25,871 nucleotides of DNA from a virus: the IMG/VR virus record IMGVR_UViG_3300042914_001327, positions 1-25,871 of that record; one strand, 5' to 3'. The notes under the pieces are model-generated. The model saw only the letters and a list, made by a program, of their open reading frames with translations. It did not search any database and was not told the DNA's origin. Positions within the stretch are counted from its first letter, which is position 1; each line of letters opens with the position of its first letter. Of the stretch, positions 15,599 through 22,788 are shown piece by piece. Both the position numbers and the translations under genes were made by a program.

Positions 15599-15976
15599 AT
15601 GAAAACCACTCAATCAATTACCGATTCAGAAGAACGAATTCAAGCGCAATGCTTCCAATGGTTCTGGAATACATACCCGCAATATCGCGGCTTGCTATGC
15701 TACAATCTCAATAACAGCCGCGATGCTAAGCACGGCCATAAGAATCAGCAATTAGGTCTAATCCCCGGGCGTTCTGATATGGCTTTGTACCTATTCGGCA
15801 AGGCGTATATGATTGAGTTTAAAAAGGAACTAGGCAGACAATCTCCATCGCAACGAGAATGGGAAGAACTGGTATTGCACCACGGTTTTACTTACGTTAT
15901 AGTTCGGTCACTATCGGAGTTCCAGCAATATATCTGGGAAGTATTATTAACCGCTAATCGTACATCAGCGTTATGA
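15599..15976 (+). CDS. VRR-NUC domain nuclease
   Basis: The 125-aa protein is a minimal VRR-NUC (PD-(D/E)XK) nuclease, a family that cuts branched DNA in phage recombination and replication. Visible core residues: an early ERIQAQCFQWFW helix, GLIPGRSDMALY with Asp60, MIEFKKE with Glu73-x-Lys75, and QSPSQREWEELVLHHG with Gln81/Gln85, then YVIVRSLSEF. This is the complete catalytic set for stand-alone phage VRR-NUC proteins of about 100-130 aa. It is transcribed rightward against the surrounding leftward genes and overlaps the next gene by four bases (ATGA), so these form a two-gene unit with their own promoter-like box. Confidence 0.9.
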   Translation: MKTTQSITDSEERIQAQCFQWFWNTYPQYRGLLCYNLNNSRDAKHGHKNQQLGLIPGRSDMALYLFGKAYMIEFKKELGRQSPSQREWEELVLHHGFTYVIVRSLSEFQQYIWEVLLTANRTSAL

Positions 15977-16185
15977 CAATCCAAGACTTGCGCATCGGCG
16001 AATCAGATTTCATTGCAAACGGCGTACATTTTCGCATATTGGCCGCAAATAGTAACTGGGAATATACCGTGTTAAACGTGGCTACTAAAGCGCGTAAAGA
16101 GGGCGTGCGTTTGCTTGGCGTACAGATAGAACGTTATACCGGTAAAAATACGTTGCATAGGGAGTTGGTTAAGGCTGTGCGTTAA
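15973..16185 (+). CDS. Hypothetical protein coupled to VRR-NUC (70 aa)
   Basis: I do not recognise it. The 70-aa basic protein (MTIQDLRIGESDFIANGVHFRILAA...) looks like a small beta-rich domain with a basic C-terminal helix (TLHRELVKAVR). Its start overlaps the VRR-NUC stop (ATGA), a strong sign of coupled translation. Its end overlaps the end of the convergent primase-helicase gene by 17 bp. A DNA- or RNA-binding partner of the nuclease is a guess. Confidence 0.65.
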   Translation: MTIQDLRIGESDFIANGVHFRILAANSNWEYTVLNVATKARKEGVRLLGVQIERYTGKNTLHRELVKAVR

Positions 16186-18487
16186 GTAGCTTCAAATAGT
16201 AACCGCCTCGATCACGGTCAACGTGCCACTCTCTCGCATCGTTCTTAATAAATAACCCAATCCAAGACCCCCACTTTTTATTGGTCAACTTGCTATATTC
16301 TTTATGAGTTTGCTGGAACACTTCCAATAAGGCTTTATAGTAAATTGCGCCAAACGTGTCAAACTGATAATCCTCCATAAATTCCACGAACTCGCTGCAC
16401 GTTTCCTGAATATAGCGTTTACGGCTTGCATTTTCCAACGGAGCCGCAACCAATCCACTTTCTAAATAGTTTTGGAGATTGAACACCATAAAGTTATCAA
16501 ATCGGTTCCAGTCGGCCTCGTTCCAATCGTCAAACAACAACCGCCCGTATTGTTGTATCGGGGTTCGTTTTGCGTTGAAATACTGGAAAAACTCTATTTC
16601 GTGCCGTCTACGTTCGTGGCTGTGCCCAGTGCCTTTGATGATATAATTTGTCGTTATCAGTATCTTCGGACTTCGCTCAAACGGGATAAATATTTCATCT
16701 TTGTTTTTTCGGTTCACCGTTACTCCCTCCGTAATCAATGGGAATAAATCCTCAAAATTAAAGTTCCTGCGAACGTCATCAAATGCCAACACTTGACTAT
16801 CAATACTAACACGCTGATAAACAAAATCGCCTTTGTTATCGTATTTTTTGCCATCAATAACAACCACATTTTTAAAGGCTTTCAACGCATTAATCATAAT
16901 TGACTTACCGCTTCCGCCATTCGGGTTATCGTCAATTTCCTGATCATTGAATATTATCGCTTTTTGATGCGTTTTGTCCTTATACGAATGTATCAAATAC
17001 CCCAGCGCGGTGCTAAGCGCATTCATGCGAAGAGCGTCACCATCGCAAACACGGTGACATAAATCCGCAAAATCATTATCAATAGCTTCGGTTTGCTTCC
17101 AATTCCGCTGAATTATCTGACGCTCCCAGATAAAGCCATTAATATCAATGTAGCTGATTAATTGCGTATTGTTTTTGCTGATTTTCAAAACGCCATTCAG
17201 GAAGGGAATAAAGGCCGTGTCTTTAGTATCCTGCAAAATTTTAACGTCGATTGATTTGAGCAAAGTCAAAAACTGGTCGGTAAACATCGAACTATTTTTT
17301 GAGCAATAATTAAACACGTTGGGTTCCTTTTCTTCCAAATAGTCCAATATGTATTCCTTAATCAACGCCGCCGAACTGAACGACAAAATGTTCGATTTAA
17401 CTTTTACAAAGGTCGGAATTAACGCCCCTTCCGGGAAGTACTTAAAAAATCCTGAATCTTCCAAAAACCGCTTAAATTTTAGGCTATCAATTGAAATCTT
17501 GCCTTTGTTGTCAATCGCCCAAAATATATCGTTTGTAGTGTTGCCCATTATTTCGGCCAATACTTCGTCGGTGATATTGTACTTCGCTTTAATTTCGTCC
17601 GTCGGCTGTTTGCTTTTTAAGGCTGAAACAACCAATTTTCGCCTACGGTCATCCTCAAAATACTTGCTTTGAAAATTGCCACGGGAATATGCCGAACGAA
17701 CAACCTGCAATAATTCAGCATCGCTAAAGTCGTCGTTAATTATGTAGGCTTTTGTGAAGTCAAAACAATAGTCCTGATTCACCCCGTAATCGCAACACGA
17801 AATGGCAAATTTGTAAATGCTATCGTTTCGATTCCCCTTGGAATAAGGAAACTTTTTATCCAGCCATTTAAGCAATCGTTCGCAATTTACCCCGTCATCA
17901 GTGATAGGGATTTGCGCGGGTCGTTCCGAATATCTGTATCCGTCGTCGCTATCGTATCCCTCAAACGGTACAGCATCCCAATTGACGTATAAATCAGGGT
18001 CGTAGGAAACAAAACACAATCGGCTAATATTGCTATTTTTCGTATCAAAATACGGGTTGTTTACGTATTCGCCGTATGCCTTAAATCGCTTTCGGTAATC
18101 GTCTTTGCTCGACTTCGGTATGCTCACAACCGCCTTGATTCCATCGCCCGAAGGTGAACGAAATAACATTACCGTATGTTTATCGTTTTTAAGCCAATCC
18201 CAAATGACTTGGTAATCTTCATCGGGCAGATGGTCGTAGTCGGTAATCATTAGCCCCGAGGCTTCCTGTATATCGTTGTCGTTACGGTTTACCGCTACGC
18301 CTCCAAATAAGACCGCGTGAAGCTTCTTTTTGGCTTCGTCATATTCAGCTTTAGGAAGTGTCCTAATATGCTCAATTTCGGCCTTATATGAATTTTTAAG
18401 GCGTTGCGCAACTTCTTCCAAGGTAAGGTCAAACGCCTTTGTAGTTCCAATTACGCCAGCAAAAACGGAAATTTTAGTTTGTTTCAT
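16169..18487 (-). CDS. Primase-helicase: VirE/BT4734-type N-domain with SF3-like helicase
   Basis: The 772-aa protein probably primes and unwinds DNA at the phage fork. The N-terminal part (about 1-180) is of the BT4734/VirE-N type, a primase-like fold, with a DxD-like LMITDYDHL (79-87), SPSGDGIKAVVSI (111-123) and SRLCFVSYDPDLYVN (155-169). Residues 205-270 resemble a PriCT-type helical segment. The C-terminal ATPase shows Walker A NPNGGSGKS (521-529), Walker B VLAFDDV (567-572), a sensor PKILITTNY (607-615) and an Arg-rich ERRRHEIEF (625-633), as in phage SF3/DUF5906 helicases. Upstream lies the 372-bp control region with iterons and a promoter box. Very good confidence for the helicase half, good for the primase half. 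Confidence 0.9.
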   Translation of the reverse strand: MKQTKISVFAGVIGTTKAFDLTLEEVAQRLKNSYKAEIEHIRTLPKAEYDEAKKKLHAVLFGGVAVNRNDNDIQEASGLMITDYDHLPDEDYQVIWDWLKNDKHTVMLFRSPSGDGIKAVVSIPKSSKDDYRKRFKAYGEYVNNPYFDTKNSNISRLCFVSYDPDLYVNWDAVPFEGYDSDDGYRYSERPAQIPITDDGVNCERLLKWLDKKFPYSKGNRNDSIYKFAISCCDYGVNQDYCFDFTKAYIINDDFSDAELLQVVRSAYSRGNFQSKYFEDDRRRKLVVSALKSKQPTDEIKAKYNITDEVLAEIMGNTTNDIFWAIDNKGKISIDSLKFKRFLEDSGFFKYFPEGALIPTFVKVKSNILSFSSAALIKEYILDYLEEKEPNVFNYCSKNSSMFTDQFLTLLKSIDVKILQDTKDTAFIPFLNGVLKISKNNTQLISYIDINGFIWERQIIQRNWKQTEAIDNDFADLCHRVCDGDALRMNALSTALGYLIHSYKDKTHQKAIIFNDQEIDDNPNGGSGKSIMINALKAFKNVVVIDGKKYDNKGDFVYQRVSIDSQVLAFDDVRRNFNFEDLFPLITEGVTVNRKNKDEIFIPFERSPKILITTNYIIKGTGHSHERRRHEIEFFQYFNAKRTPIQQYGRLLFDDWNEADWNRFDNFMVFNLQNYLESGLVAAPLENASRKRYIQETCSEFVEFMEDYQFDTFGAIYYKALLEVFQQTHKEYSKLTNKKWGSWIGLFIKNDAREWHVDRDRGGYYLKLLNAQP

Positions 18488-18600
18488 TTAATTCTTGCAA
18501 ATAAAAAACCCCATCAGATTTGCGGCGGTAGGAGCGCACACAAACCCAACAGGGCAATATCTTTTAACTATCGGAACCTCCTACGCTCCAGTTAACAATT

Positions 18601-18608
18601 CAAATATA
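18601..18608 (-). promoter_or_regulatory. Promoter -7 box (TATATTTG) for the primase gene
   Basis: A perfect TAnnTTTG match reads toward the primase-helicase, leaving a leader of about 110 bases. It directly follows the conserved 70-bp element. No TTG at the -33 position. Confidence 0.45.
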
Positions 18609-18620
18609 GCCTAATCTCTA

Positions 18621-18690
18621 TTTCTTTTACTATTAATTTTTTTAATTTTTTCATAAAGGATAATAGCAAAATAGTCAATCTTCACAAAAA
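18621..18690 (-). repeat. 70-bp conserved upstream element, copy B
   Basis: This is the partner of 15146-15215 in the same orientation, about 77% identical without gaps. It is followed downstream (leftward) by a TAnnTTTG box within 20 bp. Confidence 0.75.
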
Positions 18691-18700
18691 ATGTAGATTA

Positions 18701-18848
18701 TGTGAACATAAACGTGAACATTGAACCCCAATAAAAATGCGGGCTGTGAACATTGTGAACTTTGAAACTTGATTTTTCGACCCCCCCCCCTTAAAATAAG
18801 AAGTATAAAAAGGAAGAATAGGGCATTTTCAATGTTCACATGTTCACA
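18701..18848. repeat. Iteron-like TGTGAACAT repeats, direct and inverted
   Basis: Copies on the + strand: 18701-18709 (TGTGAACAT), 18713-18721 (CGTGAACAT), 18745-18753 (TGTGAACAT) and 18754-18762 (TGTGAACTT). Reverse copies (ATGTTCACA) lie at 18832-18840 and 18840-18848. Six 9-bp sites in 148 bp, two of them directly abutting, are far above chance. Centre distances are 12, 32 and 9 bp for the direct set. Confidence 0.8.
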
Positions 18849-18859
18849 CAGGTATAAAT

Positions 18860-19108
18860 TCATACCAACCACTCCGCTAAATACATCCCGAAAAGACTGC
18901 CAAATGCAGCCCCAAGCGCATAAATTACTTTATCCAATTCGCTGCCAAATGCGGCACGCTTAACGTTCATCGTCCAAATGTAGGAAATTCCAAACGCGGC
19001 CAAAAATACCAATTCTGGGCGATGCTTGGCAAGGAATATGGTGTTTACTGACACTAAGCATATTTGAAGGAATGCGGTGAAAAATAGTTTAAGTCTGCCG
19101 TGATTCAT
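18860..19108 (-). CDS. Small membrane protein with three predicted membrane segments (82 aa)
   Basis: The 82-aa protein has hydrophobic segments at about residues 7-26 (LFFTAFLQICLVSVNTIFLA), 33-47 (LVFLAAFGISYIWTM) and 60-80 (KVIYALGAAFGSLFGMYLAEW), separated by charged turns (KHRPE, NVKRAAFGSELD). Proteins with the (F)xxSYIWxxNVKRxAFG...YALGAAxGS pattern recur in Bacteroidota phages, without known function. It is translated last in the early operon: its ATG overlaps the helicase stop (ATGA). A role in membrane association of replication or superinfection exclusion is speculative. Confidence 0.78.
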   Translation of the reverse strand: MNHGRLKLFFTAFLQICLVSVNTIFLAKHRPELVFLAAFGISYIWTMNVKRAAFGSELDKVIYALGAAFGSLFGMYLAEWLV

Positions 19109-20541
19109 AGTTTCACCTCCCTATCCGCAAATTTCCCATTCATCAAAGCATCAATCCTACGCGCAATATAGGCCCGCTTGTAACCCTGCTCCTTCCAGTA
19201 CCTATCTAACTCGGCGCGCTTCCCAGAATGCCATAAAACAGCCTCAAAAAAGTGTTTTTTGTACGCCTTGAACGCAACTAATTCGGCCAATTCCCCGACG
19301 GTCAACGAATACAATCTACGCCCCGCCAATCTCTTTATATCTTGTAAATTCATAGCTTCTAATTCTCCTTCTAAAACGCGCTTAACGCTGATTGCAAACT
19401 CAAATCCGCAATACTTGCACTTACGCGCCGAACTCGGGATAAACGCTGCACACTGGCTACATTGCTTGTTGTTTGCCATTCCCGCGGGTCGCATCCGTTC
19501 CGGTTCAAAAAATATCTGCCTCCAATTCAACGGCCTATCCCAAAATCCCATTCTTACCGTGTTCTGTCCGTAATCCCAAACGCGAAATATTCCGCCCTTC
19601 GATTCAGTCGGTCGCGACCCCCGCCCCACCATTTGATGGTACAATGCCAAGCTGCCACACGCGCGATTCAGCACAACCAAATTAATATCTGGACAATCAA
19701 ATCCCGTTGTCGCAATTCCACAGTTAACCAACACTCCACACGCGGCCGCTTTGTATTCCAAAAACACCTTATTTCGTGCCGCTTTGCCCATTTTAGAATG
19801 CACACAAAACACCCTTGCTGCTAGCACCTCGCTTTGCAGCTGTTCCGCAAGTTCTACGCTGGATTTGATGGAAGCGCAAAACACAATGGCTTTAGCGTTC
19901 CAAGCCTCGTTTTTTATAAAATCCTGTATAATTCCACCCCTCACCTTTGCCGTGTTAAATAGCACGTCTTGACTGTGAGTCGTGTAATCTTCGCCTTTGA
20001 ATTCCAAGGCGGTAAAATCCGAAATTAATTTAGATTGATACACAATCGCGCGGCATAAATAGCCCTGCTTCTGCAGTTCTGATATGCTTACAGGGCATAC
20101 AATCTCATTGTACCAATTCGACATCGACGGCTTTGTTATCGGGGTAGCCGTAGCCCCTAATATGTACAGCCCATTTGGTGCTGTTTCTACAATTTTCTTA
20201 AAATTCCCGATATGGGCTTCGTCAATAATTAGAAAATGGAAACGGCTCAACAATTCGGGATCTGATTTTATTCGATTCCAAAACGTTTCCACCATTTCCA
20301 CTTCTAACTTACCCGGCATAGCCTCCACCCTAGATTGATAACTCATCGCTTGGGTTTTTAATTCCGTACGATGCGTTAAAATCAAAACATTACGCCCACC
20401 CAAGGCCGCGCCGCTAGCCATTTGGGAAAATATTATCGACTTCCCTGCTCCCGTCGGCAAACAAATCACAACTTTTTTGTGCAATTTAAATGCTTCACGG
20501 GTGAGGCTAATAGAATCGGCTTGATATGGGCGTAATTGCAT
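19105..20541 (-). CDS. SF2 DEAD/DEAH-type DNA helicase with C-terminal zinc ribbon
   Basis: The 478-aa protein is an SF2 helicase of the RecG/UvsW-like, RAD3-like ResIII type common in phages. Motifs: Q-like LRPYQAD (3-9), Walker A PTGAGKS (29-35), Ia LTHRTEL (55-61), DEAH (107-110), GATATP (129-134). The second RecA domain has AIVFCASI, VFCVHSKMG, VLVNCGIATTGFDCPDI and motif VI QMVGRGSRP (303-311). A zinc knuckle follows (Cys361, Cys364, Cys375, Cys378), then a helical tail. It probably remodels forks or branched recombination intermediates, with SSB, the RecE-like nuclease and VRR-NUC as partners. The start is three bases after the clamp-like gene. Confidence 0.92.
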   Translation of the reverse strand: MQLRPYQADSISLTREAFKLHKKVVICLPTGAGKSIIFSQMASGAALGGRNVLILTHRTELKTQAMSYQSRVEAMPGKLEVEMVETFWNRIKSDPELLSRFHFLIIDEAHIGNFKKIVETAPNGLYILGATATPITKPSMSNWYNEIVCPVSISELQKQGYLCRAIVYQSKLISDFTALEFKGEDYTTHSQDVLFNTAKVRGGIIQDFIKNEAWNAKAIVFCASIKSSVELAEQLQSEVLAARVFCVHSKMGKAARNKVFLEYKAAACGVLVNCGIATTGFDCPDINLVVLNRACGSLALYHQMVGRGSRPTESKGGIFRVWDYGQNTVRMGFWDRPLNWRQIFFEPERMRPAGMANNKQCSQCAAFIPSSARKCKYCGFEFAISVKRVLEGELEAMNLQDIKRLAGRRLYSLTVGELAELVAFKAYKKHFFEAVLWHSGKRAELDRYWKEQGYKRAYIARRIDALMNGKFADREVKL

Positions 20542-20543
20542 GG

Positions 20544-21113
20544 TTAGTTTTCGTTGTCGCGCCCCTGCAATACAGGCATGATTATTGCCGTTTGAATATC
20601 CATTGTATCGTAGGATGAAAACACTCTAATATGCTTGTTTTCGCCTGCAAATTGCATCACCAAAGCACCCGAACTGTAAGACAAGTCCAATACATTTTCA
20701 AGCAATTGTAATTGCTTTGGATTAAAGCTAATTTGTCGCATTTCAACATCTACGTTATGCGCTTTCAAAACTGCCTCCATATTTGGCATTGTACAATTTG
20801 CAGAATACTCAAACTCACACCACGCTTTGCCGTCGCTGGCAATAATTCCGCTTTCCTTAAATTCAATTGATTTAAATTTCCAAAGCTGCTTTAACAAATC
20901 AATGTGAAAATTTTTACCCTCAATAATTGCTTGTTGTTCGGGTTCAATTTCGTGAATTTCTGTTAAAGATTGCTTGACTAAAATTGTGGCATTTGTTGCG
21001 TAAACGTAGCCATTTCTTACATAAGCATGTTGCAGTTCGTTACGAAAATCATCGTTGTACAACGCCTTGAATAACGGGGTTTTAAACCCTCCAATTTTCT
21101 TAAAATTTTTCAT
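20544..21113 (-). CDS. Possible sliding clamp (DnaN-like) protein (189 aa)
   Basis: The 189-aa protein lies between the coiled-coil and helicase genes. Two features recall DNA polymerase III beta clamp domains: the segment AYVRNGYVYATNATILVKQSL (about 29-49), close to the clamp pattern vrdGxvyATNGxxl, and the C-terminus TAIIMPVLQ, which mirrors the conserved IMPVxL end. The size suits one and a half to two clamp domains, which would then trimerise or dimerise to form a ring. No polymerase is seen in the window, so a host polymerase may be recruited. This call is structural intuition from short motifs and needs a profile search. Confidence 0.5.
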   Translation of the reverse strand: MKNFKKIGGFKTPLFKALYNDDFRNELQHAYVRNGYVYATNATILVKQSLTEIHEIEPEQQAIIEGKNFHIDLLKQLWKFKSIEFKESGIIASDGKAWCEFEYSANCTMPNMEAVLKAHNVDVEMRQISFNPKQLQLLENVLDLSYSSGALVMQFAGENKHIRVFSSYDTMDIQTAIIMPVLQGRDNEN

Positions 21114-21128
21114 AGTTTATTTGATTAA

Positions 21129-21596
21129 TTAATTTTGATTCCCCTTCTTCCTCGCCCTCACCCGCGCCGCCGAAGCTCTGCGAATTTCCTTAGTTTTTTC
21201 TACGCGGTTGGATAGTTCTTCGCAACGCTTCACTAATTCAGTGTTATCATGCGCTAACGATGCAATTTCCTCACGCAATTTTACATTTTCGGCGTGCAAA
21301 TGCTTCCCCTCTGCTTTCAATCTCGCCACCTCATCAGACCACGTATTTTGCACGTCTGCTTTTTCTCTCCAAATCTTCCCCGACTGGCGTTCCTTTGCAA
21401 GCTCATCCCTAAGCCTCGTTGTCTGCTCCATCTCAAGTTGCAAGTTGACTAAATGCGACCTAGTCTGCTGCTTTTCAGATTCTAAAAGCGTAACATAATA
21501 GGCATTGTCTTTTTTGGCATTCTCTAACTGCCATTGTTTGTAAATCGCAACCAATACCGCAATGATACAGGTTACTAGTATAATATTTGTTATCAT
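21129..21596 (-). CDS. Membrane-anchored coiled-coil protein (155 aa)
   Basis: The N-terminus (MITNIILVTCIIAVLVAIYKQWQL) is a single hydrophobic segment of about 18 residues. It is followed by an unbroken charged, heptad-like coiled coil (about 27-140) and a very basic end (RRASAARVRARKKGNQN). The form resembles inner-membrane spanins (Rz-like) or other phage membrane-anchored coils. The basic residues just after the membrane segment and at the C-terminus favour a cytoplasmic C-terminal part, against a spanin. It overlaps the preceding gene by four bases (ATGA). Function unknown. Confidence 0.75.
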   Translation of the reverse strand: MITNIILVTCIIAVLVAIYKQWQLENAKKDNAYYVTLLESEKQQTRSHLVNLQLEMEQTTRLRDELAKERQSGKIWREKADVQNTWSDEVARLKAEGKHLHAENVKLREEIASLAHDNTELVKRCEELSNRVEKTKEIRRASAARVRARKKGNQN

Positions 21597-21970
21597 GGTT
21601 TTACTTCTATTTGGGTACCGCTTTGCCCGTTCTCTTGTCCTCCGCTTCCGTCCTCCTGGTTATCCTGTTTCCTAAAATGCTTCGCCAATTCGCGGTGAAA
21701 GTTTACAATTGAAACCTGCAAACACTTCCAATGCACGTACACGGCTAATCCAGTACTTGCGCCCTTGGCATCGTGGTAAATCGCAAAGAAATTTTGAAAA
21801 CAGATTGCGTCCACTTTTGAATCAAATGTTCCGCGTAGTTCGCCATTGCTATCGTACACGGTATATTTGTCTAGCCCGTTTTTAATCGTCTTATAAACAG
21901 TCATATTCTCGTACTTAATCGCTTTGGCGGCTTGCTCTACTTCCTCGTTGGTGATGGTTAATTTTGCCAT
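21593..21970 (-). CDS. Hypothetical early protein (125 aa)
   Basis: I do not recognise it. The N-terminal part (MAKLTITNEEVEQAAKAIKYENMTVYKTIKNGLDKYTVYD) is alpha/beta. It is followed by a beta-rich middle with an amphipathic helix (LAVYVHWKCLQVSIVNFHRELAKHF) and a low-complexity Gly/Gln/Asn/Glu tail (about 105-125). Its stop overlaps the ATG of the membrane-coil gene (ATGA), so the pair is co-translated. Context suggests an early, host- or replication-related protein; nothing more can be supported. Confidence 0.7.
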   Translation of the reverse strand: MAKLTITNEEVEQAAKAIKYENMTVYKTIKNGLDKYTVYDSNGELRGTFDSKVDAICFQNFFAIYHDAKGASTGLAVYVHWKCLQVSIVNFHRELAKHFRKQDNQEDGSGGQENGQSGTQIEVKP

Positions 21971-21974
21971 GCTC

Positions 21975-22547
21975 TTACTTCTTGCTTAAACTAATCCTCT
22001 CAATCCCATCAGCAACCTCGATTTTGACAACACCACCGAGGAAACTAGCAATTACGGCAACCATGCTTTTAACCGCTTCCGCATCTTCATAGGCGAACAT
22101 CAGCTCATTATTGCAATATACTTTGACATAATCTGTACTATCCTCTACAATCCTAAAATTTATATTCTCTGGGTGAATAGCCCAACTTGCATTTGAAGCC
22201 AATCCCGTAACCATATACCCCAAATTCACATGCTTAAGGGCTTCGGACAATGACGGCCATTTTGCACCTAGCGTGTTATTGTCGTACACAAATCTGTAAT
22301 ACTTATCGGGCGTTTCGGTTTTGCGTAATGGTTCGAGTAATTTACAACGCTCCAGTGGCAACTCTCCATCCCCTGCCTGCATCGCCTCATAGGCATCAAA
22401 CAAACCCATATCAATTGCGGAATACAGGCAGTCCGCGCCCTGTATATGCCAATAAGATTCTAGCCCGTCACTACATAGACGGTAATTAATTACATTTCCG
22501 TCTAATGAGGCGTGAAGTAAGTCGGTTGTGTAGGTTAGTGTTTTCAT
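21975..22547 (-). CDS. Hypothetical early protein (190 aa)
   Basis: The start is placed at ATG 22547 because a clear Shine-Dalgarno (GGAGGTGG) lies just upstream and the ATG overlaps the stop of the small lipoprotein-like gene (ATGA). A frame from 22577 would add ten poor residues (MCMRFAGGGE). The 190-aa product contains SYWHIQGADCLYSAIDMGLFDAYEAM, LLEPLRKTETPDKYYRFVYD, and a C-terminal helix-strand part (AYEDAEAVKSMVAVIASFLG). No known domain was recognised. It belongs to the early operon. Confidence 0.72.
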   Translation of the reverse strand: MKTLTYTTDLLHASLDGNVINYRLCSDGLESYWHIQGADCLYSAIDMGLFDAYEAMQAGDGELPLERCKLLEPLRKTETPDKYYRFVYDNNTLGAKWPSLSEALKHVNLGYMVTGLASNASWAIHPENINFRIVEDSTDYVKVYCNNELMFAYEDAEAVKSMVAVIASFLGGVVKIEVADGIERISLSKK

Positions 22548-22720
22548 CTCACCACCTCCAGCGAATCGCATACACAAATTTTCTTCACCATCTTACTGCT
22601 AGTAATTGGATCGTAATACTTGTAGGTTATCACATGCGATTTTACGCACTTGGTTCGGGTGCAATTCCCAAGGCATAAAACCACGATGGTAATTGCGGAC
22701 AATGTAAATAGTTTTTTCAT
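22544..22720 (-). CDS. Small lipoprotein-like protein (58 aa)
   Basis: This 58-aa frame begins MKKLFTLSAITIVVLCLGNC: two lysines, a 15-residue hydrophobic core and a Cys at position 20 (with another at 16), the layout of a lipoprotein signal peptide, although LGNC is a loose lipobox. The mature part has further cysteines (25, 49, 51; KICVC near the end) and a basic segment. The stop overlaps the ATG of the 190-aa gene (ATGA), which strongly supports that it is translated. It follows directly after the tRNA-like element. Possible roles include outer-membrane spanin or superinfection exclusion; neither can be shown. Confidence 0.68.
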   Translation of the reverse strand: MKKLFTLSAITIVVLCLGNCTRTKCVKSHVITYKYYDPITSSKMVKKICVCDSLEVVR

Positions 22721-22724
22721 AATG

Positions 22725-22788
22725 TGGCGGCAAGTGGGGGAATCGAACCCCCGTTGTCCCTCATAGGTTGCAGGTACCTACACTTGCC
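22725..22788 (-). tRNA. tRNA-like element lacking a D arm (CCA encoded)
   Basis: On the minus strand a perfect 7-bp acceptor stem (GGCAAGT with ACTTGCC) is closed by a 5-bp T stem (GGGGG/CCCCC) with a classic T loop TTCGATT and by a 3' GCCA. Only 29 bases lie between the 5' acceptor strand and the T arm, against about 42 in a normal tRNA. They include a 5-bp stem (TAGGT/ACCTA) with a 7-base loop ACCTGCA, anticodon-arm-like but without U33 (CTG would be the central triplet). It may be a degenerate tRNA, a D-armless tRNA or a tRNA mimic. A separate hairpin (GCTCG/CGAGC) lies directly 5' of it. Confidence 0.55.

Larger units (their letters stand above)
18488..18859. other. 372-bp non-coding control region, candidate replication origin
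   Basis: No convincing gene lies here. From left to right it contains the primase leader with short complementary arms (GTAGGAG near 18526, CTCCTAC near 18573), a TATATTTG box (18601-18608, leftward), the A/T-rich 70-bp element copy B (18621-18690), four direct TGTGAACAT-type repeats (18701-18762), a run of ten C (18781-18790) and two inverted copies (18832-18848). An A/T-rich segment next to iterons and beside a primase-helicase gene fits an origin; a repressor/activator operator cluster is the alternative. Confidence 0.55.

Noticed and set aside
18490-18516. Eight-codon leader frame ending at the primase start
   Set aside because: A chance frame in an A/T-rich leader; no evidence for attenuation beyond a weak hairpin.
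18675-18872. 65-aa leftward frame over the iteron region
   Set aside because: It only reads through the TGTGAACAT repeats and the C10 run, has no coherent domain, and overlaps the real membrane gene end.
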